A DNA stretch of 64,000 nt, taken from Bacillus sp. AZ43. Its GTDB lineage: Bacteria; Actinomycetota; Actinomycetes; Mycobacteriales; Geodermatophilaceae. Under the pieces are notes generated by a model. It had not been told where the DNA came from. It was given only the letters and a program-made list of their open reading frames with translations, and did not search any database. A program made the position numbers and the translations under genes. Numbering within the stretch: the stretch's first letter is position 1; each line of letters starts with the position of its first letter. The stretch spans positions 1-64,000 of the forward strand of contig SPQJ01000016.1 in the NCBI GenBank assembly GCA_004570425.1, given 5' to 3'. This document shows positions 15,012-22,579 of this stretch, in pieces.

Positions 15012-16808
15012 TCAGGGGGTCGCGAGCGGGAGCGTGAGGGTGAAGGTGGTGCCCTCGCCCTCGACGCTCAGGAGGTCGAGCGTGCCGCCGTGGGCGGTCG
15101 TGATGGCCTTGGTGATGGCGAGGCCGAGACCCACGCCCGGGACGGCGTTGCGCCGCGCGGTCGAGGAGCGGAAGAAGCGGGTGAACATCTTGGTCTGCTC
15201 GCCGGCGGGGATGCCCATGCCGGTGTCGCTCACGGCGAGCTGCGCCACGGGCGTCGAGCCAGGGCGCTCCTCGCAGCTGGTCGTCCCGTCCGGCGTCGTC
15301 CACGCCCGGCGCAGCGACAGGGTCACCCGCCCGCCGCGGGGGGTGAACTTCACCGCGTTGGAGACGAGGTTGTCGCACGCCTGGCCGAGCCGGACGGCGT
15401 CCCCGGGGACGACGAGGCCGTCCCCCGGGACGTCGACGACGACCTCGACGCCGGCCGCGGCGGCCGTCACGCGCGCGGTGTCCTCGGCGGCGCGGACCAC
15501 CGACACCAGGTCGACGTCGTGCGGGTCGAGGCTGAAGCGGCCGGCGTCGACCTGCGCGGTGAACAGCAGGTCCCCGACGAGGCGCAGCAGCCGGTCGGCG
15601 TTGCGCTCCACGGTGGTCAGGTAGGTGCGCTGCTCGTCGGTGAGCGGCTGGTCCGCGTCGTCGAGCACGAGCTCCAGGTAGCCCAGGATCGAGGTGAGCG
15701 GGGTGCGCAGCTCGTGGCTGATCAGGCTCACGAACTGGTCCTTCATGCGCTCGGTCTCGCGCGCCTCGGTCATGTCGGTGCCGACGAAGTTCCAGCCGGC
15801 GTGCTCCCCGCGGTCGTCGGTGCGCGGGGTGACGGCCACCGACACGGTGCGCTGCTCCCCGTCGGCCGCCACGTAGGTCCAGTCGCGGACGTCGCTGCCG
15901 TTGACCTGGGCGGCGTGCACCAGGGCCGCCAGCCCCGGCGCCGTGCCGGTGCGCTCCGCCTCGGCGGCGAGCTCCTCCGGCAGGTGGAACTCCACGATCG
16001 ACCGGCTGCGGACCACCTCGGGGCGGGGGAGGCCCAGCATCTTCTCCGCGCCCGGGTTCCAGACGCGGATGACGCCGTCCCGGTCGGTACCGATGATCGA
16101 CTGCTCGGTGACGGCGTCGATGACGCTGGTCATCGTCTGCGCGCGGGCGGCAAGCATCCGGGTGGCGACGTCCAGCTCGTCGGCGCGGGTCTGCACCTGC
16201 GCCAGCAGGGCGGCCTTCTGCTCGCGCAGCCGGGTGATCTCCGCGCCGCCGGCCGTCAGGCCGCGGACGGTCTCGTTGACCACCAGACCGCCCAGTCCGG
16301 CGGCCAGCGGCCCCAGGAGCAGCCCGGCGGGCAGCACGCCGGTGCCGGCGACGCTCGAGGTCAGCACCGCGGGCAGCACCAGCACCCCGGCGGTGCCGAG
16401 CGCCGCGACCAGCACACCGCGCCGTCCGGGAGCGGCCGAGAGCGCGAGCACCGGGCCCAGCAGGAGGAAGAGGGTGGCGGGGGATCCGGTGCCGGCCCAG
16501 AGCAGCGCGACGGCGGTCAGGTGCGCCGCCGGGACGACCACGGGAGCGGCCGAGGTGGACAGCTGACCGGCCAGGACGCGGGACAGCAGGGTCGCCAGGA
16601 ACGCCGACGCGAGCCCGGCCAGGACCAGCTCGCCGTCGACGACCGGCAGGGTGCCGCCGGCCAGCAGGACGGCGGCCGCGGCGAACATCGCCGTGGTGGG
16701 CAGCGGGCTCTCCAGGACCGGCCCCGGGAAGCGGGCGGCGGCGAGCAGGCGCCGGGTCAGGGAGGGGCGCGGCGCGAGGACCGCCGACCGCACTCCGGCC
16801 GCGGTCAT
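15012..16808 (-). CDS. Membrane PAS histidine kinase
   Basis: 598 residues. The first ~180 residues are hydrophobic, with six to seven membrane segments of MASE-like character. A helical linker (about 185-225) and a PAS domain (about 225-345, IIGTDRDGVIRVWNPGAEKMLG) follow, then a HisKA domain with phospho-acceptor His365 in SLISHELRTPL. The HATPase_c domain has the N-box (DNLVSNAVKFTP), G1 (DTGMGIP) and G2 (GVGLGLAI) motifs. It overlaps the upstream receiver gene by ATGA. With REC-Hpt proteins nearby, this is the likely kinase of a local phosphorelay; pairing is inferred from position. Confidence 0.92.
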   Translation of the reverse strand: MTAAGVRSAVLAPRPSLTRRLLAAARFPGPVLESPLPTTAMFAAAAVLLAGGTLPVVDGELVLAGLASAFLATLLSRVLAGQLSTSAAPVVVPAAHLTAVALLWAGTGSPATLFLLLGPVLALSAAPGRRGVLVAALGTAGVLVLPAVLTSSVAGTGVLPAGLLLGPLAAGLGGLVVNETVRGLTAGGAEITRLREQKAALLAQVQTRADELDVATRMLAARAQTMTSVIDAVTEQSIIGTDRDGVIRVWNPGAEKMLGLPRPEVVRSRSIVEFHLPEELAAEAERTGTAPGLAALVHAAQVNGSDVRDWTYVAADGEQRTVSVAVTPRTDDRGEHAGWNFVGTDMTEARETERMKDQFVSLISHELRTPLTSILGYLELVLDDADQPLTDEQRTYLTTVERNADRLLRLVGDLLFTAQVDAGRFSLDPHDVDLVSVVRAAEDTARVTAAAAGVEVVVDVPGDGLVVPGDAVRLGQACDNLVSNAVKFTPRGGRVTLSLRRAWTTPDGTTSCEERPGSTPVAQLAVSDTGMGIPAGEQTKMFTRFFRSSTARRNAVPGVGLGLAITKAITTAHGGTLDLLSVEGEGTTFTLTLPLATP

Positions 16809-17227
16809 GCTGGTTGCCTCGCGGTCAGCGCGTGCACCTGGTGGACGAGCGCGGAGATCCCGAACGGCTTGGCGAGGTAGGCGTCGGCACCGGCCGACAG
16901 CCCTCGCGCGACGTCGTCCAGCGAGGCGCCGGCCGAGAGCAGCAGGATCCGGATGCCCGCGGTCGCGGGGTCCTGGCGCAGCGCGGTGCACACCTCCAGG
17001 CCGGAGGCGCCGGGCATCGAGACGTCCAGGACGGCGAGGTCGGGGACCTCGTCGCGGGCGGTGGCCAGCGCGGCGGACCCGTCGGCGACCGAGTGCGTGA
17101 CGGTGCAGCCGGCCTTGGCGACGGCCAGGCAGACCAAGGTGCGGATGTCCTCCTCGTCGTCGGCCACCAGGACGCGGAGGGGGGCGGAGGCCGCCGGGGG
17201 CACGAGCACGGGCACGCCCTGGTCCAC
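16805..17227 (-). CDS. Single-domain response regulator
   Basis: 140 residues: a short N-terminal extension then one receiver domain with acidic pair in VADDEED, phospho-acceptor Asp in LAVLDVSMPG (about 67), Ser in LLLSAG and Lys in LAKPFG. It has no output domain, so it acts by protein contact or as a phosphate relay or sink. It is first in the operon with the PAS kinase, whose start overlaps its stop. GTG start at 17227. Confidence 0.9.
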   Translation of the reverse strand: MDQGVPVLVPPAASAPLRVLVADDEEDIRTLVCLAVAKAGCTVTHSVADGSAALATARDEVPDLAVLDVSMPGASGLEVCTALRQDPATAGIRILLLSAGASLDDVARGLSAGADAYLAKPFGISALVHQVHALTARQPA

Positions 17228-17366
17228 GGCGGGGCTCCTTCGTCGATCGGCCGGCTCACGCGGGCCGGGAGGGTCGTCTCCTCTCGACGTCGGCCTGCCG
17301 ACGGGCGCCCTGCAGCGTGCGTGGACGGTCCCTCACCCCACGGGGTGAGACGGCCCCGGACAGCAC

Positions 17367-17397
17367 TGCGCCCCGCCGGGGATCCCGGCGGGGCGCA
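17367..17397 (-). terminator. Hairpin after the DUF3618 gene
   Basis: TGCGCCCCGCCGGG pairs with CCCGGCGGGGCGCA in a near-perfect 14-bp stem. It lies 33 bases downstream of the minus-strand gene ending at 17430. No T-run follows. The remaining stretch 17228-17366 is the upstream region of the receiver gene and shows nothing else I recognise. Confidence 0.6.
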
Positions 17398-17429
17398 GGC
17401 GCGGAGGGCGGGTCAGTGCGACCCGCTCG

Positions 17430-18098
17430 TCACGAGCCGGTGGTCTGGCTCTGCACCGTCTCCTTGGACTGCTGGGCCTGGCCCTGCACGTCCGCGGCGG
17501 CGGACTTGCCTTCCTCGGTGACGGTGGAGGCGGCGTCCTGCGCGGTCGCCTTCACCGACTCCACGGCATCCTGCGCGGCGGGCTTGAGCTGGTCGCCGAT
17601 CTCCTGGGCGGCCTGCTTCGCCGGCTCGAGCAGCGTGTCCTTGTGTTCCTTGACCGCGCTCTCGGCCTGCTGGGCCAGCTGCTTCTCCTTCTCCGACGCC
17701 GGCAGGAGGCTCGAGACGAGCCAGCCGACACCGAAGGCGATCAGCCCGGCGGCCAGGGGGTTGCCCTGGGTCTGCCGGATCACCTGGTCGGGAGCCTGCT
17801 GCACGGCGCCGACGGCCGTGGAGGCCGCGTTCTGCACCGAGTCCGCCGCGCTCGACGCGGCGCCCTGCACCGAGCCGGCCGCGTTCGAGGCCATGCCCTG
17901 CGCGTGGGAGGTGGTGTCCTGGGCGGTGCCCATGACCTTCTCCTTGAGGTTCGTCATGCGCCCCTTGGCCGCGCTGACGCGACGGTCCATGACGCGGGCC
18001 GGGTTGACCTTCTCGTTGAGGGCGTCGACGTCGTAGCTGAGCTCGCGCCGGGTGTCCTCGATCTGCCGCCGGATGACGTCCGGGTCACTGGTGGTCAT
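17430..18098 (-). CDS. DUF3618 membrane-associated protein
   Basis: 222 residues. The N-terminal ~45 residues match DUF3618 (IRRQIEDTRRELSYDVDALNEKVNP). A long Ala/Ser/Gln-rich amphipathic stretch follows, with one hydrophobic segment (about 118-135, PLAAGLIAFGVGWLVSSLLP). The C-terminal helical repeat region rich in AQ/AA-S recalls LEA- or apolipoprotein-like coils. It is the third gene of an operon with a holin-like and another Ala/Gln-rich protein, a common actinobacterial trio thought to act in envelope stress. Biochemical role unknown. Confidence 0.8.
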   Translation of the reverse strand: MTTSDPDVIRRQIEDTRRELSYDVDALNEKVNPARVMDRRVSAAKGRMTNLKEKVMGTAQDTTSHAQGMASNAAGSVQGAASSAADSVQNAASTAVGAVQQAPDQVIRQTQGNPLAAGLIAFGVGWLVSSLLPASEKEKQLAQQAESAVKEHKDTLLEPAKQAAQEIGDQLKPAAQDAVESVKATAQDAASTVTEEGKSAAADVQGQAQQSKETVQSQTTGS

Positions 18099-18121
18099 CG
18101 GTACTCCTCGGGGTCTCTGGG

Positions 18122-18646
18122 TCAGTTGGGCTTCAGGGCGCCGGGGACCTGCGAGAGGGTCTCCACGGTGCGCTCGGGCTTGGGGTGGACCTGCTCGAAC
18201 TTCTTCTTGCCCATCAGGCCGGTCACCGCGGCGACGATGCCCCAGAGGACCGCGACGATGAGCGCGGACCAGCTGTGGCCGACCAGGTGCGACAGCGCCC
18301 ACCAGAGGGCGACCGACAGGAAGACGACGGTCATGTAGCCGGCGAACCCTGCGGCGCCGAACAGGCCCGCGCCGGTACCGGCCTTCTTCGCCTCGGCCTT
18401 CAGCTCCACCTTGGCGAGCTCGAGCTCCTGCCGCATCAGGGTGGACATGTCCTTGGCGACCTCACCGATCAGCTGCCCGACCGAGGTGCCCTCGACGTCG
18501 GGATGACCGGACTCGGTGGTCGGCGTCCCCATGGAGCCGCTGTAGTCGGCGGCGTAGTTCTGCGTCTGGGTCGCCGGCTCCACCATCGGAGGGGCGTAAC
18601 CGGGGGAGCCACCCGCGGGGGAGGCCCCGGAGTAGGGGGTGCTCAT
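18122..18646 (-). CDS. Phage-holin-like membrane protein (DUF1469 type)
   Basis: 174 residues. A disordered Gly/Pro/Thr N-terminus (1-50) is followed by an amphipathic helix VGQLIGEVAKDMSTLMRQELELAKVELKAEA typical of the actinobacterial 'phage holin family/Act_holin' proteins, then two membrane helices (about 95-120 and 125-148). Despite the name the family is chromosomal and not lytic as far as known. It lies between the other two members of the trio (23- and 3-base gaps), so they are surely co-transcribed. Confidence 0.8.
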   Translation of the reverse strand: MSTPYSGASPAGGSPGYAPPMVEPATQTQNYAADYSGSMGTPTTESGHPDVEGTSVGQLIGEVAKDMSTLMRQELELAKVELKAEAKKAGTGAGLFGAAGFAGYMTVVFLSVALWWALSHLVGHSWSALIVAVLWGIVAAVTGLMGKKKFEQVHPKPERTVETLSQVPGALKPN

Positions 18647-18649
18647 CGG

Positions 18650-19447
18650 TCAGCCCACCCCACCCGGACGGCGTGCCGGGTCGTCCCACCCGGTCTGGCT
18701 GGCCGGCGGCACCATGCTTCCGGCCGGCGGCACGGTGCCGTACGGCGGCGGGGGCAGCGGCGCGGAGCCGGCCGTCGAGTAGGAGGCGGAGGTGCCCGTG
18801 TAGGTGGTGGTGGTGGTGTCCGAGTACGTCGGAGCGGGGTCCACGTAGTTCGACTGGCCGGTGAAGCCGTTGCTCGAGCCGGAGTCGCTGTGGGCTGCCT
18901 TGACGCCAGAGGTCAGCCGGCCGGCGAGCACGCCGGCGGCCGCCGCACCGAGCAGGAAGAGACCGGGCTTGCGCCGGGCGAAGTTGCGCACCTCGTCCAG
19001 CAGCTCGGCGGGCTCGCGGTTCTGCAGCTTGTCGGCGAATCCCTCGACCATGCCCGAGGCCTGCTGGAGCAGGTCCCGCGCCGGGCCGGGGGCGCCCTGG
19101 CTGCTGCCGTCGGCGAGGCTGCGCAGCTCCTGGGCCAGCGAGGTCAGGCCCTGAGCGGCCTTCTGCTGCTGGGCGACGGTCTGGTCCTTGAGCTGGGTCC
19201 GGCCCTGGTCGAGCAGGTCCTTCGCCTGGCGCTGGGTCTCCTGGGCGACCTGCTTGGCCTGGTCGGTGGCGACCGAGGCGACCTGGCTGCCGGCCTGGGC
19301 GGCGGTCTGGCCGACGTTCTTGGCCTCGCCCATGGCGAGGTCCTTGGTCTCCTTCGCCTTCTCGGTGGTGCTCGACTGGGTTCCCGTACCCGTGGCACCG
19401 GTCGTGGTGGTGGGGGGCGGGAGCGGGGCGTCGATGGAGTGAGTCAT
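18650..19447 (-). CDS. Ala/Gln-rich coiled protein with one membrane segment
   Basis: 265 residues. A Thr/Pro-rich start is followed by a Lys/Gln/Ala-rich coiled or LEA-like region (about 30-110, repeated A-Q/K heptad-like pattern). A conserved helix EPAELLDEVRNFARRKPGLFLLGAAAAGVLAGR carries one hydrophobic segment (about 165-180). A disordered Ser/Thr/Pro tail ends the protein. It is the first gene of the trio. GAGGAGGACCG is its ribosome site. Probably an envelope-linked stress protein; no catalytic motif seen. Confidence 0.75.
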   Translation of the reverse strand: MTHSIDAPLPPPTTTTGATGTGTQSSTTEKAKETKDLAMGEAKNVGQTAAQAGSQVASVATDQAKQVAQETQRQAKDLLDQGRTQLKDQTVAQQQKAAQGLTSLAQELRSLADGSSQGAPGPARDLLQQASGMVEGFADKLQNREPAELLDEVRNFARRKPGLFLLGAAAAGVLAGRLTSGVKAAHSDSGSSNGFTGQSNYVDPAPTYSDTTTTTYTGTSASYSTAGSAPLPPPPYGTVPPAGSMVPPASQTGWDDPARRPGGVG

Positions 19448-19485
19448 CGGTCCTCCTCGGCAACGGTTCGTGGTCGGATGGAGCG

Positions 19486-19511
19486 CTACCCTCACGCCGT
19501 CCGGCCACACC
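19486..19511 (-). promoter_or_regulatory. Possible stress-sigma (SigB/SigF-type) promoter
   Basis: On the minus strand GTGTG is followed after 14 bases by GGGTAG, about 40 bases before the start codon at 19447. This resembles the actinobacterial SigB/SigF pattern (GTTT or GNGTN, 14-17 bases, GGGTAY), but the -35 element is imperfect. The rest of the 245-bp stretch 19448-19692 shows no gene I can support. Confidence 0.3.
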
Positions 19512-19692
19512 TGCCGTGGGTCGGCAGAGCGGGCCTGGACGTGGGCTTTCCGCCCGTCGCATCCATGCGTTCCGGGCGGGCGGGGAGGCAGTCGGCGGCG
19601 CGGTGATCAGTCGCGTCGATGTCTGTCTCCGGAGGGAGCGCCGCAGCCACCTGGTACCCCTGCGGTCCGGTGATCGAAACGGGTTCGTCTGG

Positions 19693-20472
19693 TCAGCCTG
19701 TCCAGCCGAAGCGCGGGGGACGCCGCTCGGCGAACGCCGCCACGCCCTCGGCGAGCTCGCCGGCGCTGATCGTCTCGCGGTACCAGCGGCCGGCGGCGGC
19801 CTCGCCGTCCCCGCCCGCCGTGAGGTCGGCGACGACCTCCTTGGTGGACCGCTGGGTCAGCCCGGAGCGGCTCGCCAGGACGTCGGCGAACCGGCGGACC
19901 TCGGGCTCCAGCTCGTCGGCCGCCACCACCCGGTCGACCAGCCCGGTGCGCAGGGCGGTGGCGGCGTCGAGGAGCTCACCGCTGAACAGCAGGTACTTCG
20001 TCGTGGACGGGCCGACGAGATCGAGGAGGGCCTTGGTGGACGAGGGCGTGTAGACGATGCCGACCTTCGCCGGGGTGACCCCGAAGACGGCGGTGGGGTC
20101 GGCGAACCGCAGGTCGCAGGACGCCGCGATCTCGACGCCGCCGCCGATGCAGTGGCCGCGGATCATCGCGACCGTCGGCTTCGGGAACTCCCGGAGCGCC
20201 GCCTGCGCCGCCAGGTTGTCGCGCCTGAGGCCGGCCATCGGGTCGACGGGATCGGGCCCGCCCAGCAGGTCGGAGATGTCGGCGCCGGCGCAGAAGCTCG
20301 GGCCGGCCCCGGTGACGACCAGTGCGCGCACCTCGGGGTCGGCGGCGAGCGGGGCCAGGACGCCGGGCAGGGCGGCCCACATCCCCGCCGTCATGGCGTT
20401 GCGCTTCTCCGGCCGGTCGATCGTGAGGACGGCGACGTGCCCGTCCCGCGCGACGGCGATGTGGTCGGCCAT
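19693..20472 (-). CDS. Enoyl-CoA hydratase/isomerase-family (crotonase) protein
   Basis: 259 residues, a standard crotonase length. The CoA-binding and oxyanion segments are present: RPEKRNAMT, AGPSFCAGADISDL and GHCIGGGVEIAASCDLRFA. The first catalytic Glu (VEIA) is kept, but the second Glu of classical hydratases (in FGQPE-I-x-LG) is replaced: here FGVTPAKVGIV. Ordinary hydration of enoyl-CoA is therefore doubtful; isomerase, dehalogenase or thioesterase-like chemistry is possible. The ATG overlaps the stop of the upstream zinc peptidase gene by one base. Confidence 0.85.
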   Translation of the reverse strand: MADHIAVARDGHVAVLTIDRPEKRNAMTAGMWAALPGVLAPLAADPEVRALVVTGAGPSFCAGADISDLLGGPDPVDPMAGLRRDNLAAQAALREFPKPTVAMIRGHCIGGGVEIAASCDLRFADPTAVFGVTPAKVGIVYTPSSTKALLDLVGPSTTKYLLFSGELLDAATALRTGLVDRVVAADELEPEVRRFADVLASRSGLTQRSTKEVVADLTAGGDGEAAAGRWYRETISAGELAEGVAAFAERRPPRFGWTG

Positions 20473-21395
20473 CAGCCGAGGTCCTCGGCGCCGAAGGTGT
20501 CGCACTGCCGCGGGTCCCCGGTCTCGTAGCCGGTGGTGAACCACTTCTGCCGCTGCTCCGAGGAGCCGTGGGTGAAGGCGTCCTGGTCCACCGTCCCGCT
20601 CCCGAGGTTCTCCTGGATGAAGTCGTCGCCGATCCGCCCCGCCGCGTCCAGGGCGCGGTCGATGTCGTCCTGGGTGATCTCGGCGATCAGCGGCTCGCCG
20701 GACTCGTCCGGCACCGTCTCGGCGTGGTTGGCCCAGCTGCCGGCGTAGCAGTCGGCCTGGAGCTCGAGCCGCACGGTGCCGCTCTCCGGGCCGGACTCGC
20801 CCGGAGTCACCCGGGCGTTGGTGCCCAGCAGGTTCTGCACGTGGTGGCCGTACTCGTGCGCGATGACGTAGGCGTTGACGAACAGCCCGCCCTCGGCACC
20901 GAACTGGCTGCGCAGCTGGTCGAAGAAGCTCAGGTCGATGTAGACCAGCTGGTCGGCCGGGCAGTAGAACGGCCCCGAGCCACTGGTGGCCCCGCCGCAG
21001 CTCGTCTGCACCGAACCCGAGAAGAAGACGGTGTCGGTGGGGACGTAGGCATCGCCGAGCGTCGCCGTCCAGTAGTCCTGGATGGATTCGATGTCGGCGA
21101 CCACGGCGCACTCGACCGAGTCGTTGGCGTCGGCGCCGGTGCGGCACCGCTGCTCCAGCGCGGTGTTGTCGGTGGTCTCGCCCTGACCCAGGTTCCCGAG
21201 CCCCGCGCCCAGCTGGCCGAGGGTGGAGCCGGCGTCGCCACCGCCGGCGAGCTGGAGGACGACGACGATCAGCAGCCCGACGACGCCCAGACCGCCCCCA
21301 CCGACGGCGATGCCGCGCCCACCGCCGAGCCCGCCGCGGCCGCGCCGGTCGGACACCCCGGAGGTGTCCAGGCGGCCGCCTTCCCGGTACCTCAT
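20472..21395 (-). CDS. Neutral zinc metallopeptidase (YpfJ type)
   Basis: 307 residues. A Gly/Arg-rich cytoplasmic start and one membrane helix (about 30-50, GLGVVGLLIVVVLQLAGG) lead to an outside domain with the zinc motif HEYGHHVQ (about 182), ELQADCYAG as the third-ligand region, and SSEQRQKWF near the end. This is the full signature of the 'putative neutral zinc metallopeptidase' family (PF04228). Substrate unknown. It overlaps the SIMPL gene upstream by 4 bases and the crotonase downstream by 1. Confidence 0.92.
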   Translation of the reverse strand: MRYREGGRLDTSGVSDRRGRGGLGGGRGIAVGGGGLGVVGLLIVVVLQLAGGGDAGSTLGQLGAGLGNLGQGETTDNTALEQRCRTGADANDSVECAVVADIESIQDYWTATLGDAYVPTDTVFFSGSVQTSCGGATSGSGPFYCPADQLVYIDLSFFDQLRSQFGAEGGLFVNAYVIAHEYGHHVQNLLGTNARVTPGESGPESGTVRLELQADCYAGSWANHAETVPDESGEPLIAEITQDDIDRALDAAGRIGDDFIQENLGSGTVDQDAFTHGSSEQRQKWFTTGYETGDPRQCDTFGAEDLG

Positions 21396-22060
21396 GCTCG
21401 GAAGACCTCCCGGTCCGGTTCGGACATCGCGAAGCGGACCTCCACCGCGCCGTGCACCTCCTGACGCGGCGGTGTGAGGTCGAGGTGGAGCTCGCTCTCC
21501 TCGAACCGTGCCATCGGCGCCATCGCCGCCGCGACTCGGAGGCCACCGGCGGCGCCGACGTCGCGCACCTCGAGGAGCGCGGTCAGCTCCGCCCCGAAGG
21601 CGGCGGCGTACTGCTGCGCCCGGGTGATCGCGTCCCGCACGGCGTCCAGTCGCGCCCGCTCGATCCAGGGGCTGTCCCGTCGCAGGCGCCAGGACGGTCC
21701 GCTCACCTCGACGTCGTCGAGCCGGCCGAGGGCCACGACCAGCTCCCCGACGGCGTCCGGCCGCACCGCCAGCCGGGTGACCACGGAGGCGACCGGCTCG
21801 CCGGGCGCTCGGCGGTCACGCACCTCCAGGTGCACCGACACGGCCGTCGTCTCGACGGACTCGACCGCCTCGCCGGCGGCGGTGGCCACGGCGACGACCC
21901 GCTCCTGCGCGGCCCGGCAGCGCTCGAGCGCGGTCTCGCGGTCGCGGGCGCGGACGCGGACGACGGCGCCGACGTCGGCGAGCTCGGGCGGGGCCTCGAC
22001 CACGGCCTCGCCGCGGACCAGCACCTCGGGCGTGGGGACGGGTTCGATGACGCTGCTCAC
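21392..22060 (-). CDS. SIMPL-domain (DUF541) protein
   Basis: 222 residues covering one SIMPL/DUF541 domain: VLVRGEAVVEAPPELADVGAVVRVRARD at the start, a conserved ARLDAVRDAITRAQQYAAAFGAEL helix, and a C-terminal VEVRFAM strand. Related proteins (E. coli YggE) are periplasmic and linked to oxidative stress. This one has no signal peptide, so it is predicted cytoplasmic. CAGGAGGTC precedes the GTG. First gene of a run with the zinc peptidase and crotonase. Confidence 0.85.
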   Translation of the reverse strand: MSSVIEPVPTPEVLVRGEAVVEAPPELADVGAVVRVRARDRETALERCRAAQERVVAVATAAGEAVESVETTAVSVHLEVRDRRAPGEPVASVVTRLAVRPDAVGELVVALGRLDDVEVSGPSWRLRRDSPWIERARLDAVRDAITRAQQYAAAFGAELTALLEVRDVGAAGGLRVAAAMAPMARFEESELHLDLTPPRQEVHGAVEVRFAMSEPDREVFRA

Positions 22061-22176
22061 GACGACCTCCTGAGGGTTGGCGGGAGGACTCTGGCAGACG
22101 CCCCGCGACGCCGACCGTGCACACCGGCACCGGCGACGTCCTAGGGTTCGGCCTAACCGATGAAGGGGGAGTGGTC

Positions 22177-22575
22177 GTGGCGGTCTCCAACCGCATCCGT
22201 GCCGCCTTGACGACGACCGTCCTCACCACGGCCGCCACCGGCTTCATGGCCGGCTGCGCGCCCGGCGGCGGGGACGACGAGGAGCAGGTCGCCTACTGCA
22301 CCGACGAGAACGGCGAGATCGTCGACGAGGACCTCTGCGACGACGACCGCGGCGGCGGTGGCGGCCTCTTCTTCCTCTACCTCGGCGGCTTCCGGTCCGG
22401 GCTGCCGGTGGGCACGGTGCTCCCGCGGGGCGGGACGCGCATCGACCCGGGCGACTCGGTGGCCCGCCAGCGCGCCGGCCTGCCGGCGACGGGGAAGGTG
22501 AGCGCCGGCCAGCGGGTCAGCGGCGGGATCGGCAGCGGCATCGGCAACAAGGCCGGCAGCGGGGCGGGCAGCTAG
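22177..22575 (+). CDS. Small Gly/Ser-rich lipoprotein
   Basis: 132 residues. A signal peptide ends with lipobox FMAGC, then an acidic GDDEEQ...VDEDLCDDD segment, a Gly-rich run and a Ser/Gly-rich tail with many VSGGIGSGIG-like units. GTG at 22177 is chosen because AAGGGGGAG lies 6-7 bases before it; an upstream GTG at 22171 is in frame. It lies 4 bases before the glutathionylspermidine-synthase-like gene. This repeats the E. coli YgiB-YgiC logic of a small exported protein paired with a Gsp-synthase-like enzyme, though sequence similarity to YgiB is not evident. Confidence 0.65.
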   Translation: MAVSNRIRAALTTTVLTTAATGFMAGCAPGGGDDEEQVAYCTDENGEIVDEDLCDDDRGGGGGLFFLYLGGFRSGLPVGTVLPRGGTRIDPGDSVARQRAGLPATGKVSAGQRVSGGIGSGIGNKAGSGAGS

Positions 22576-22579
22576 CGCC

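Noticed and set aside
22120-22165. Possible third IdeR box (TAGGGTTCGGCCTAACC) before the small lipoprotein
   Set aside because: Centre and spacing do not fit the 19-bp palindrome; only the outer GGTT/AACC parts agree.
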